A stretch of DNA of 64,000 nt. Origin: Streptomyces mashuensis. Its GTDB lineage: Bacteria; Actinomycetota; Actinomycetes; Streptomycetales; Streptomycetaceae. The translations under genes were made by a program, and so were the position numbers. Shown piece after piece: positions 25,970 through 33,743 of this stretch; position 1 is the stretch's first letter, and each line of letters opens with the position of its first letter. The DNA lies in assembly GCF_014654785.1 (NCBI RefSeq), contig NZ_BNBD01000010.1:62001-126000 (forward strand), written 5' to 3'. The notes beneath the pieces were generated by a model. The model had not been told where the DNA came from, ran no database searches, and saw nothing but the letters and a program-made list of their open reading frames with translations.

Positions 25970-27187
25970 ATGACGACGACCGATCCCCTCGCGGAACGTT
26001 TCCCCGTGCGCTTCTGGGCCGTCGAGGACCTGCGGGGCCTGGACTTCGACCCGTTCATGGCCGAACGGCTGCGGGACGAGCCGGTCTCCCGCGTCAAGCT
26101 GCCCAACGGCGAGGGCCACGCGTGGTTCGTGACCCGCTACGAGGACGTCAAGTTCGTCACGTCCGACCCCCGGTTCAGCCGGCAGGCGGTGCTCGGCCGT
26201 CCCATCACCCGGCTCGCCCCGCACTTCATCCCCCTCGACGAGGCGGTGGGCTTCGCCGACCCGCCCGAGCACACCCGGCTGCGCAAGGCCGTGGCGCGGG
26301 CCTTCACCGCGCGCAGCCTGGACCAGCTGCGGCCCGGCGCCCAGCAGGCCGCCGACGAACTGCTGGACGAGATGGAGCAGGAGGGCCCGCCCGCCGACCT
26401 GATGGAACACCTGCACGGCCCGCTGCCCCTGGCCGTCATCAGCGACCTCATGGGCGTGCCCCCGGCCGACCGCCCCCGCATGGCGCAGTGGACGAACATC
26501 GTGCTGTCGGCCGCGCCCGGCCGCGAGGCCAGCGAGACCGCCAAGAACGAGATGGCCGCCTACTTCACCCACCTGCTCGACGAGCGGCGGGCCGAGCCGC
26601 GCGAGGACCTCGCCGGCGACCTGGCCGCCGCGGTGGGGGAGGGGGAGCTCAGCACCGAGGAGGCCGTGGCCATCGCGCTGCTCATCCAGGCCAGCGCCGC
26701 CCACGCGGTCCGCAACAACAGCGCCAACATGGTCTACGCGCTGCTCACCCACCCCGAGCACATGGCCCGGCTGCGCGCCGAACCGGACCTGCTGCCGCAG
26801 GCCATCGAGGAGCTGCTGCGCTACATCCCGCACCGCAACGCCGTCGGCCTGCCGCGCGTGGCCACCGAGGACGTCGAGGTGGCGGGCGTGCCGATCCGCG
26901 CCGGCGACGTGGTGCACTCCTCCTACCTGACGGCCAACCGCGACCCCGAGGTCTTCGACCGCCCCGACGAGCTCGACTTCGACCGCCGGAACAACCCGCA
27001 CCTGTCCTTCGGCCACGGCCCGCACTTCTGCCTGGGGTCCATGCTGGCCCGGCTGGAGTCCGAGGTGATGCTCGGCACTCTGCTCCGGCGGTTCCCGCGG
27101 CTGCGCCTGGCCGAACCCGCGGAGAAGATCCGCTGGCAGCGCCAGGCCCTCATCCGCGGCCCGGAGAACCTGCCCGTCACCTGGTGA
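25970..27187 (+). CDS. Cytochrome P450 with atypical I-helix
   Basis: 405 residues, ATG at 25970. Standard bacterial class I P450 layout: ExxR in EELLR (E281/R284) and the haem loop FGHGPHFCLGS with Cys354. The oxygen-activation motif of the I-helix, normally AGxE/D-T-T, reads AVRNNSANM (about 246-254), so the acid is Asn249 and the Thr is Asn250. Such P450s often do not perform ordinary hydroxylation and may do peroxygenase, dehydration, coupling or isomerase chemistry. It is the first gene of a six-gene operon (spacing 56 bases to the cupin). No ferredoxin or reductase gene is adjacent. The family is secure; the reaction is open. Confidence 0.92.
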   Translation: MTTTDPLAERFPVRFWAVEDLRGLDFDPFMAERLRDEPVSRVKLPNGEGHAWFVTRYEDVKFVTSDPRFSRQAVLGRPITRLAPHFIPLDEAVGFADPPEHTRLRKAVARAFTARSLDQLRPGAQQAADELLDEMEQEGPPADLMEHLHGPLPLAVISDLMGVPPADRPRMAQWTNIVLSAAPGREASETAKNEMAAYFTHLLDERRAEPREDLAGDLAAAVGEGELSTEEAVAIALLIQASAAHAVRNNSANMVYALLTHPEHMARLRAEPDLLPQAIEELLRYIPHRNAVGLPRVATEDVEVAGVPIRAGDVVHSSYLTANRDPEVFDRPDELDFDRRNNPHLSFGHGPHFCLGSMLARLESEVMLGTLLRRFPRLRLAEPAEKIRWQRQALIRGPENLPVTW

Positions 27188-27243
27188 ACCGGCGCCCGAA
27201 CCCCCTGCTGCACCGCCGTCCCGGCCCGAACGGAGGCCCTTCC

Positions 27244-27783
27244 ATGTCCCTCGTCGCCGCCCCCGACGGCCTGGTCGTGCCGCCCGGCGCGGGCCGCACC
27301 CTGGTCACCCCCGCCCAGCAGGTCACCTTCAAGGTCACCGGCGAACACTCCCGCGCCGCCTCCAGCTTCGAGGTCGTCGTCCCGCCGGGCTTCGACGTGG
27401 GCGCCCACGTGCACGGCCGCAGCGAAGAGCTGTTCTACGTGCTGGAAGGCGAACTCGACGTGATGGCCTTCGAACCACTGGTCCGCACCAAGGACAGCTG
27501 GCGGGAATGGGAATCGGCCTCCGGCCAACGGTGCGTACGGGCCACCCCCGGCACGGTCATCCTCGTGCCGGCGGGCTGCCCGCACGCCTTCGCCAACCCC
27601 ACCTCCGGCCCCGCCCGCATGTTCTTCCAGGCGTCACCGCCACCCGACCACGAGCGGTACTTCGAGGAGCTCTTCGAGATCCTCTCCTCCGGCCCCCAGG
27701 TCGACCACGAGGCCATCGCGGAGCTGCGCCGCCGCTACGACATCGAGCAGCTCACCCCGATGCGGGCGGCCCCTCCGCCGTAG
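27244..27783 (+). CDS. Cupin-domain protein
   Basis: 179 residues, ATG with CGGAGG about 9 bases upstream. One cupin barrel at about residues 35-130. Motif 1 is GAHVHGRSEELFYVLEGEL (HxH and Glu metal ligands), motif 2 is GTVILVPAGCPHAFAN with the last His, so a single Fe/Mn-type site appears intact. The C-terminal 40 residues form helices (FEELFEILSSGPQVDHEAIAELRRR). Such small cupins act as dioxygenases, isomerases or cyclases in secondary metabolism. It lies second in the operon after the P450, 56 bases downstream, so it probably acts on the same pathway intermediate. Confidence 0.85.
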   Translation: MSLVAAPDGLVVPPGAGRTLVTPAQQVTFKVTGEHSRAASSFEVVVPPGFDVGAHVHGRSEELFYVLEGELDVMAFEPLVRTKDSWREWESASGQRCVRATPGTVILVPAGCPHAFANPTSGPARMFFQASPPPDHERYFEELFEILSSGPQVDHEAIAELRRRYDIEQLTPMRAAPPP

Positions 27784-27846
27784 CGGGAACCCGCCGCCGG
27801 CCCGGCTCGTTGCCTCGGGGAACCCCCGAACTCCAAGGAGCCGCAC

Positions 27847-28785
27847 GTGCACCACCTCACCTACGACGACGTCGTACGGGCCGCCGGCCGCGTGGCGGGA
27901 CACGTCCGGCCCGTCACCGTCGCCCCGGACCGCCCCGGGCTGTGGCTCGCCCTGGAGCAGATGCAGCACACCGGCTCCTTCAAGGCCCGCGGCGCCCACA
28001 ACTTCCTCGCCGCGCACCGCGAGTCCGGCACGCTCCCCGAGGCCGGGGTCACCATCGCCTCCGGCGGGAACGCCGGGCTGGCCTGCGCCTGGGCCGCCCG
28101 CCGCCTCGGCGTGCGGGCCACCGTCTTCCTCCCGGAGAACGCACCGCACGTCAAGGTCGCCCGGCTCCGCGGCTACGGCGCCGACGTCCGCCTGGTCGGC
28201 ACCGAGTACGCCCAGGCACTGGCCGCCTGCGAGGAGTTCGCCCGCACCACCGGCGCCCTCGCCAGCCACGCCTACGACCACCCGCTGATCGCCGCCGGCG
28301 CCGGCACCCTCGTCGACGAGATCCGCGACCGGGTGCCCGGCCTGGACACCGTCGTCGTCGCCGTGGGCGGCGGCGGCCTCTTCGCGGGCGTCGCCGCCGC
28401 GGCCGCCCACCACGGGCTGCGCACCGTCGCCGTCGAGCCGGAGAACTGCCGCGCCCTGCACGAGGCGCTCAAGGCGGGCCGGGTGGTCGACGTGACGGTC
28501 GACTCCGTCGCCGCCGACGCGCTCGGCGCGCGCCGCGTCACGCCCCTGGCCCTGACCGCCGCCCAGGACCCCTCGGTCACGTCCGTGCTCGTCCCCGACG
28601 CGGACATCGTCCGCGCCCGCCAGGCCCTCTGGGACGACCGCCGGCTCGCCGTCGAGCACGCCGCCGCCACCGCCCTCGCGGCCCTCGCCCCCGGCACCGG
28701 CTCCTACACACCCGCCGAGGGCGAGACCGTGGCCGTCGTGGTCTGCGGCGCCAACACCGACCCCGGCGACCTCGTGGGCGGATAG
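27847..28785 (+). CDS. PLP-dependent serine/threonine dehydratase-family lyase
   Basis: 312 residues, GTG start with AAGGAG 5 bases upstream. Fold-type II PLP enzyme: the Schiff-base Lys is in HTGSFKARGA, the substrate-binding Ser-Gly-Gly-Asn loop is ASGGNAGLA and the phosphate-binding Gly-rich loop is VAVGGGGLFAG. Closest in pattern to threonine/serine dehydratases and hydroxyaspartate ammonia-lyases, without an ACT regulatory domain. In a biosynthetic operon it could release an enamine or imine from an amino acid, or do beta-replacement. Downstream genes include an iminophenylpyruvate-synthase-type ferritin-like protein, which fits imine or keto-acid chemistry. That link is inference. Confidence 0.85.
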   Translation: MHHLTYDDVVRAAGRVAGHVRPVTVAPDRPGLWLALEQMQHTGSFKARGAHNFLAAHRESGTLPEAGVTIASGGNAGLACAWAARRLGVRATVFLPENAPHVKVARLRGYGADVRLVGTEYAQALAACEEFARTTGALASHAYDHPLIAAGAGTLVDEIRDRVPGLDTVVVAVGGGGLFAGVAAAAAHHGLRTVAVEPENCRALHEALKAGRVVDVTVDSVAADALGARRVTPLALTAAQDPSVTSVLVPDADIVRARQALWDDRRLAVEHAAATALAALAPGTGSYTPAEGETVAVVVCGANTDPGDLVGG

Positions 28786-28874
28786 CGGGCCACCACCGGC
28801 GGACGGGTGGAAAAAGCGGGCAAAGCAGAGAAAAATCGAAGAGCGACCGTGTCACACCGACGGGGGGATCCGGA
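28786..28874 (+). promoter_or_regulatory. A-rich spacer in the redox operon
   Basis: 89 bases, the widest gap in the operon, with unusual A-runs (ggaaaaag, gcaaagcagagaaaaatcg) for this genome. It may hold an internal promoter or a translation-enhancing leader; GGGGGG precedes the next start. Confidence 0.3.
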
Positions 28875-29354
28875 ATGACACCTCGCCCCACCACGCCACC
28901 GGCCGAATGCGCCGGCTTCGTCGCCGTCTCCGTCCACCTCACCGGCTTCGACGAGTTCACGCTGCGCTCCACCGGCATGGTCCGGCTGTACCACGACACC
29001 ACGATCGAACAAGTCGGCCGGGCCGCCGTGGGACGCTTCCTGGGCGACCTGGCCGCCGCCGGCGACGACCCCGGACGGATCACCGACCCCGTCTCCCTGG
29101 ACATCGCCCGCGCCATCACCCACCTGTGGTACCTCGGCGTCTGGCCCCGGCTGGCCCGCGCCACCCACACCGCCCTCGGCCGCGAGACCGCCAACACCGC
29201 CTTCGTCGTCTCGCCGCAGGCCTGGAGCGAGGGGCTCGTCTGGCGGGCCCTGGGCGGCCACGCCCCGGGCGCCCGGCCACCCGGCTTCGGCACCTGGGCC
29301 GCGCCCCCACCGGCACCCCACCCCCGCCCGGCACCCAGCGGGGCCCGGCCGTGA
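28875..29354 (+). CDS. FAD-SLDH-like small subunit of a GMC dehydrogenase complex
   Basis: 159 residues, ATG at 28875. No signal peptide was seen, although small subunits of related periplasmic sugar dehydrogenases usually carry a Tat signal. The pattern fits the membrane-bound D-sorbitol dehydrogenase small-subunit family: VHLTGFDEFTLRSTGMVRLY near the start, AITHLWYLGVWPR, then VVSPQAWSEGLVWRALGGH and PPGFGTWAAPP at the end. It overlaps the GMC gene by 4 bases, so the two are probably made as a stoichiometric complex. Absence of export signals implies a cytoplasmic dehydrogenase. Confidence 0.75.
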   Translation: MTPRPTTPPAECAGFVAVSVHLTGFDEFTLRSTGMVRLYHDTTIEQVGRAAVGRFLGDLAAAGDDPGRITDPVSLDIARAITHLWYLGVWPRLARATHTALGRETANTAFVVSPQAWSEGLVWRALGGHAPGARPPGFGTWAAPPPAPHPRPAPSGARP

Positions 29355-31282
29355 GCGCCGTACCCCCGCCCCGGGAACGGCGGCACGACGTCATCGTGGT
29401 CGGCGCCGGAATGGCCGGCTCACTGATCGCCCGGCACCTCGGCGACCAGGGCTGGCGCGTCCTCGTCCTGGAGGCGGGCACCGACACCCTCAGCACGTGG
29501 GAGGGCCACCAGGAGGCCGTCGACACCTTCCACGCCGCGCTCTACAAGGTGCCCAACGCCCCCTACCGGCCGAACGCCGCGGCACCCTCGCCCGGCGTCG
29601 CCGACCTGGAGGGCCTGCCCACCGGCGGCTACCGCGCCCACGGCTACCTCCTCCAGCGCGGCCCCCTGCCGTACTCCAGCGACTACCTCCGCGCCAACGG
29701 CGGCACCGGCCTGCACTGGATGGGCCTGACCCCGCGCATGCACCCCGACGACTTCGCCGTCCGCACCACCTACGGCTACGGCCGCGACTGGCCCCTCGGC
29801 TACGACGACCTCGAACCCCACTACCGCGCCGCCGAACAGCAGCTCGGCGTGGCCGCCGACGCCGAGGAGCAGCGCGAGGCCGTCGGACTGCCCTTCCCGG
29901 AGGGCTACACGTACCCCATGGAGGCCGTCCCGCGCAGCCACCTCGACCACCTCCTCGCCGGCCGCCTCGACGGCACCGCCCTGCGCGAGGAGCCCGGCGC
30001 CCCCGCCGTCCCGCTGCGCGTCGTCACCACCCCGCACGCCCGCAACAGCACCCCCGACCCGCGGTACGACGACGGCCACGGCTACCGCCCCGCCGGCGCC
30101 GTCGGGCCGAACGCCTACGGCGAGCGCTGCGTCGGCAACGCCTCCTGCGTCCCCATCTGCCCCGCCCAGGCCAAGTACACGCCGCTGAAGACCCAGGCCG
30201 TCTGGGGCCCGCACGTCACCCTCGTCGCCCGCGCCGTCGTCAGCCGCGTCCTCGTGACCGGCGACGGACGCGTCACCGGCGTCGAGTACCAGCGGTACGA
30301 GGACCCCGCCGGCCCGGTCCACACCACCCACACCGCCGAGGCCGACGTCGTCGTCCTGGCCGCGCACGCCGTCGAGAACGCCAAACTGCTGCTCCACTCC
30401 CGGCTCGCCGGCAGCAGCGACCAGGTGGGCCGCAACCTCATGGACCACCCCACGCTCCTCACCTGGGCCCTGCTGGACCGGCCCACCGGCCCCTTCCGCG
30501 GCCCCGGCTCCACCTCCGGCCTGGAAGGCTTCCGCACCGGCCCGGCCCGCTCCGTGCGGGCGCCCTTCCGCGTCGAGATCGCCAACTGGGGGTGGGCCTG
30601 GCCCGCCGGCTCGCCCGCCGGCGACGTCGCCGAGCTCCTCGGCATCCCCGCCGACACCACCGCGCCCCGCCCCGGCCCCCTGTTCGGCCCGGCCCTGCGC
30701 CAGGCGCTGACCGGCCGTCTGGAGCGCCAGTTCAGCCTGCAGTTCGCCGTGGAGCAGGACGCCGAGAGCCGCAACCGCGTCACCCTCGACCCCCGGCACC
30801 GCGACCGCCTCGGCATCCCCCGCCCCGTCCTCACCTACGACCTCTCCGACCACGTCAAGCGCGGCCTGGCCGCCGCCCGGAACGTCTCCCGCGAGCTGTT
30901 CCGCCTGCTGGGCGCCGAGGACCACACCGCCTACGCCCCCGGCCCCCTGGCCCCCGGCCACTTCCGCTTCGACGGCGCCGACCTCGTCTTCCAGGGCGCC
31001 GGGCACGGCGCCGGCACCCACGTGATGGGCGACTCGCCGGGCACCTCCGTCGTCGACCCCTGGCAGCGGTGCTGGGACCACCCCAACCTCTACGCCGTCG
31101 GCTGCGGCAGCATGCCCTCCGTCGGCACCTCCAACCCCTCCCTCACCATGGCCGCCCTCACCCTGCGCAGCTGCGAGCAGATCCACCGCGACCTGATGGA
31201 CCTGCACCGGCCGGTCACGCTGCGGCCCCACCCCGTCGACAAGGCGCCCGCCGCGTCCCGCCGCCCGGGAGGCCGGCCGTGA
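29351..31282 (+). CDS. GMC-family FAD-dependent oxidoreductase
   Basis: 643 residues, GTG overlapping the previous stop by 4 bases. FAD-binding Rossmann motif VIVVGAGMAGSLIARHL at about 15-31, followed by LVLEAGTDTL. A Cys-rich insert CVGNASCVPICPAQAKY near residue 260 is typical of sugar-dehydrogenase-like GMC enzymes. The GMC C-terminal domain carries GTHVMGDSPGTSVVDPW and YAVGCGSMPSVGTSNPSLT, including the conserved His/Asn active-site region. It should oxidise an alcohol to a carbonyl with the small subunit upstream. The substrate in this operon is unknown; no Tat or Sec signal. Confidence 0.9.
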   Translation: MSAVPPPRERRHDVIVVGAGMAGSLIARHLGDQGWRVLVLEAGTDTLSTWEGHQEAVDTFHAALYKVPNAPYRPNAAAPSPGVADLEGLPTGGYRAHGYLLQRGPLPYSSDYLRANGGTGLHWMGLTPRMHPDDFAVRTTYGYGRDWPLGYDDLEPHYRAAEQQLGVAADAEEQREAVGLPFPEGYTYPMEAVPRSHLDHLLAGRLDGTALREEPGAPAVPLRVVTTPHARNSTPDPRYDDGHGYRPAGAVGPNAYGERCVGNASCVPICPAQAKYTPLKTQAVWGPHVTLVARAVVSRVLVTGDGRVTGVEYQRYEDPAGPVHTTHTAEADVVVLAAHAVENAKLLLHSRLAGSSDQVGRNLMDHPTLLTWALLDRPTGPFRGPGSTSGLEGFRTGPARSVRAPFRVEIANWGWAWPAGSPAGDVAELLGIPADTTAPRPGPLFGPALRQALTGRLERQFSLQFAVEQDAESRNRVTLDPRHRDRLGIPRPVLTYDLSDHVKRGLAAARNVSRELFRLLGAEDHTAYAPGPLAPGHFRFDGADLVFQGAGHGAGTHVMGDSPGTSVVDPWQRCWDHPNLYAVGCGSMPSVGTSNPSLTMAALTLRSCEQIHRDLMDLHRPVTLRPHPVDKAPAASRRPGGRP

Positions 31283-32400
31283 CCACCGCACCCACCCCGG
31301 CCCGCCCCGCCGAACCGCCCTTCCGCGTCCCCCGCGACCGCGCCGACCTCCACCGCTTCCTCCAGGCCGCGCTCACCCTGGAACACCTGACCATCCCGCC
31401 CTACCTCACCGCCATGTACACGCTGCGGCCCGGCACCAACCGCACCGCGTTCCAGGTGATCCGCGGCGTCGTCGTGGAGGAGATGCTCCACATGACGCTC
31501 GTCGCCAACGTCCTCAACGCCGTCGGCGGCGAACCCAAGGTCGCCCACTCCCGCTTCGTCACGCCCTACCCCGCCCGGCTCCCGTACAGCCGCGACCACA
31601 TCACCGTCGCCCTGCGCCACTTCGGGCCCGACGCCCTGCGGACCTTCCTCCTCGTCGAGCGGCCCGCCGGCATCGCCCGCCCCCCGGGCCACCCCTCCGT
31701 CGCGTCCGACACCGGCTGGACCTCGGTCGGCCAGTTCTACCGCACCATCGCCACCGGCCTCGCCGAGCTCACCGACCGGCTCGGCGAGCACGCCCTGTTC
31801 ACCGGCGACCCGGCCCGCCAGGTCGGCCCCTCCGACTTCTACAACTCCGGCGGCGAGGTCTTCCCCGTGACCGGCCTCGACTCCGCCCTCACCGCCCTGC
31901 GCGTCATCACCGAACAGGGCGAGGGCGCCGACCACGCCGTCTACGACTCCGACGACCGCGTCTTCGGCGAGCACCGCCGGCCGGGCCACTACTTCCGCTT
32001 CAACGAGATCCTCCAGCAGCGCCGCTACGGCCCCTACGACACACCCGCCACCGGGCCCAACGGACCACCCCTCGACGTCAGCTGGGAGGACGCCCACCCC
32101 ATCGACCCCGCCGGCACCCTCGCCGACTACCCGCCGGACAGTGAGGTGCGGGAGGCCGCCGACCGCTTCGACGAGACCTACGCGCGGCTGCTGTGCACCC
32201 TGGAGACCGCCTACACCGGCGAACCGGTGGTGCTGCGCGACTCCGTGCCCGCCATGCTGGAGCTGCGCGACCTCGCCGAGTGGATCTGCCGCAACCCGCA
32301 CCCCGACCCGGCGCGGCGCGCCCTGGGGCTGCACGCCGCGCCCACCTACGAGATCACCGACGCCCACTTCGCCAGGGCGTGGTCCACGCTGCTGTCCTGA
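31279..32400 (+). CDS. Ferritin-like diiron protein, VioB/iminophenylpyruvate-dimer-synthase type
   Basis: 373 residues, GTG overlapping the GMC stop by 4 bases. Four-helix ferritin-like domain with diiron ligands visible: Glu in ALTLEHLTIPPYLTAMY (about 35), ExxH in VVEEMLHMTL (68/71), and in the second half ITEQGEGADH followed by HYFRFNEILQQRRY. This arrangement is the iminophenylpyruvate dimer synthase domain (as in VioB, StaD, RebD), which couples imines of aryl-pyruvates oxidatively. Here it stands alone, without the usual catalytic C-terminal half and without a tryptophan oxidase gene. It ends the operon; an opposite-strand lipoprotein gene follows. Confidence 0.8.
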   Translation: MTTAPTPARPAEPPFRVPRDRADLHRFLQAALTLEHLTIPPYLTAMYTLRPGTNRTAFQVIRGVVVEEMLHMTLVANVLNAVGGEPKVAHSRFVTPYPARLPYSRDHITVALRHFGPDALRTFLLVERPAGIARPPGHPSVASDTGWTSVGQFYRTIATGLAELTDRLGEHALFTGDPARQVGPSDFYNSGGEVFPVTGLDSALTALRVITEQGEGADHAVYDSDDRVFGEHRRPGHYFRFNEILQQRRYGPYDTPATGPNGPPLDVSWEDAHPIDPAGTLADYPPDSEVREAADRFDETYARLLCTLETAYTGEPVVLRDSVPAMLELRDLAEWICRNPHPDPARRALGLHAAPTYEITDAHFARAWSTLLS

Positions 32401-32417
32401 GCCGGTCCGGATACCGG

Positions 32418-33692
32418 TCAGGCCGCGCCGGAGGCCGCCGGTGGCGCTGCGGACCGGTGCGCCGGCGGCGCCGACGCCGCCGGCGGGTGCGCGGAGACCG
32501 CGTGCGTGGGCGGCACGGCGGCACCACCCGAGTGCGGCGGCTGCGTGTGCGGCGGCGCCCAAGGGGACTTGGGCGACGCGGGCGCCGCCGTGTGCGGGGC
32601 CGCCGAGGGCGCCCGCGACACGGTGCCGCCCCCGCCCGTGCCACTCCCGCCCGTGCCCCCGCCGCCCGTGGACGGGGCCGGCGGCTTCCGGGACGGCGGC
32701 CGGGAGGCCCCGCCGGTGCCCGGCCCGGACGGGGACCCCGCCGAGGGCCCGCCCGACGGCCCCCCGGACGCCCCGGCGGACCCGCCCGACGACGGCCCCG
32801 TCGGCGTACCCGACGACGACCCGTCACCCGGTCCCGGCGGCGAGCCGGACCCGGACGCCGGGCCGGACGCCGAGCCGGACGGCCCGCCCGACGGCGAGCC
32901 GGGCGACGCGGACGGCCGCGGTGCCTGCGGCGGCACCGGGTACGCCGGCGAGTCGTCGGACCCGGTGCTGCCGACACCGCGGTCGAAGCCCTTGTCCGTC
33001 CGGTACGGGTCCACGAGGGGGATCTTCTTCATCGGCCCCTCCTTCTCCGGCCGCGGCACCACCACGGTGACCTGCACCACCGCGAACCCGGACCAGCGCG
33101 AGCCCCGGTACGACGCCTGCGCGCGGTCGATGTCGTCCGGGGTGCCCAGCGGGTTGCCGCAGTTGCACTTGACCGCCGGCTGCCCGTACGCGTCGACGAG
33201 GACGGCGATGCCGGCCTGGAGCACCGAGTGGTAGGCGACGGTCTTCCCGCCGCCCTGGTAGTTGTGGTTCTTCACCAGCGTGTCGTGCAGCAGGATCACC
33301 GAGGTGAGCCCGTTGATGTGGGTGGACACCTGGTCGAAGGGGATGCCGCGCGCCTCGGCCCAGGCCATGGCCTTGACGCGGTCCGCCGTCAGCTCCCGGA
33401 CGAGCTTCGCCTTGTCGCACTGGGTCGCCTGCCGCGTGCCGCCGAACGCGCCGCGCGCGTCCCCGGCCGTGGTTCCGTTCGTCGTCGCCACACCGGTCAC
33501 GTCCTTCAGGTCCGCGTCCGGTGCCTTGAGGAACGGGCTGTCGGCCACCACGCCCGCGGCCTCGAGGGCGACGGGCGTGCCCTGCGAGCCCGATGAGCCG
33601 GATGACGAACACCCCGTCAGTGCCGCGCCGAGAATCAGCGCGGGTACGGCCGCCAGCGCGACGATCCGTCGTGTCCGTTGCACAGCGCACAC
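32418..33692 (-). CDS. Lipoprotein of the DUF6777 type with Pro/Ser/Gly-rich tail
   Basis: 424 residues; start at GTG 33692, or 3 codons later at a second GTG. Lipobox LTGC at about residues 24-27, so membrane anchored outside the cell. The folded part spans about 40-225 (KLVRELTADRVKAMAWAEAR, then THINGLTSVILLHDTLV, QPAVKCNCGNPLGTPDDI), a pattern I associate with DUF6777. From about 240 to the end the chain is a low-complexity Pro/Ser/Gly/Ala tail, probably a wall spacer. It sits just downstream of a Ser/Thr kinase on the same strand, 51 bases away, so the two may be co-transcribed. Confidence 0.65.
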   Translation of the reverse strand: MCAVQRTRRIVALAAVPALILGAALTGCSSSGSSGSQGTPVALEAAGVVADSPFLKAPDADLKDVTGVATTNGTTAGDARGAFGGTRQATQCDKAKLVRELTADRVKAMAWAEARGIPFDQVSTHINGLTSVILLHDTLVKNHNYQGGGKTVAYHSVLQAGIAVLVDAYGQPAVKCNCGNPLGTPDDIDRAQASYRGSRWSGFAVVQVTVVVPRPEKEGPMKKIPLVDPYRTDKGFDRGVGSTGSDDSPAYPVPPQAPRPSASPGSPSGGPSGSASGPASGSGSPPGPGDGSSSGTPTGPSSGGSAGASGGPSGGPSAGSPSGPGTGGASRPPSRKPPAPSTGGGGTGGSGTGGGGTVSRAPSAAPHTAAPASPKSPWAPPHTQPPHSGGAAVPPTHAVSAHPPAASAPPAHRSAAPPAASGAA

Positions 33693-33743
33693 CCCCGTGG
33701 GCCGTTCCGTCTGTCACGTCCTGTCACGTCGTCGCGCCGTTCC

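Noticed and set aside
23414..27025. Open frame of about 1200 codons on the minus strand
   Set aside because: It runs antisense across a convincing P450, the caspase-like gene and part of the beta-propeller gene. Its composition is Gly/Arg/Val-rich and typical of frame shadows in very high G+C DNA.
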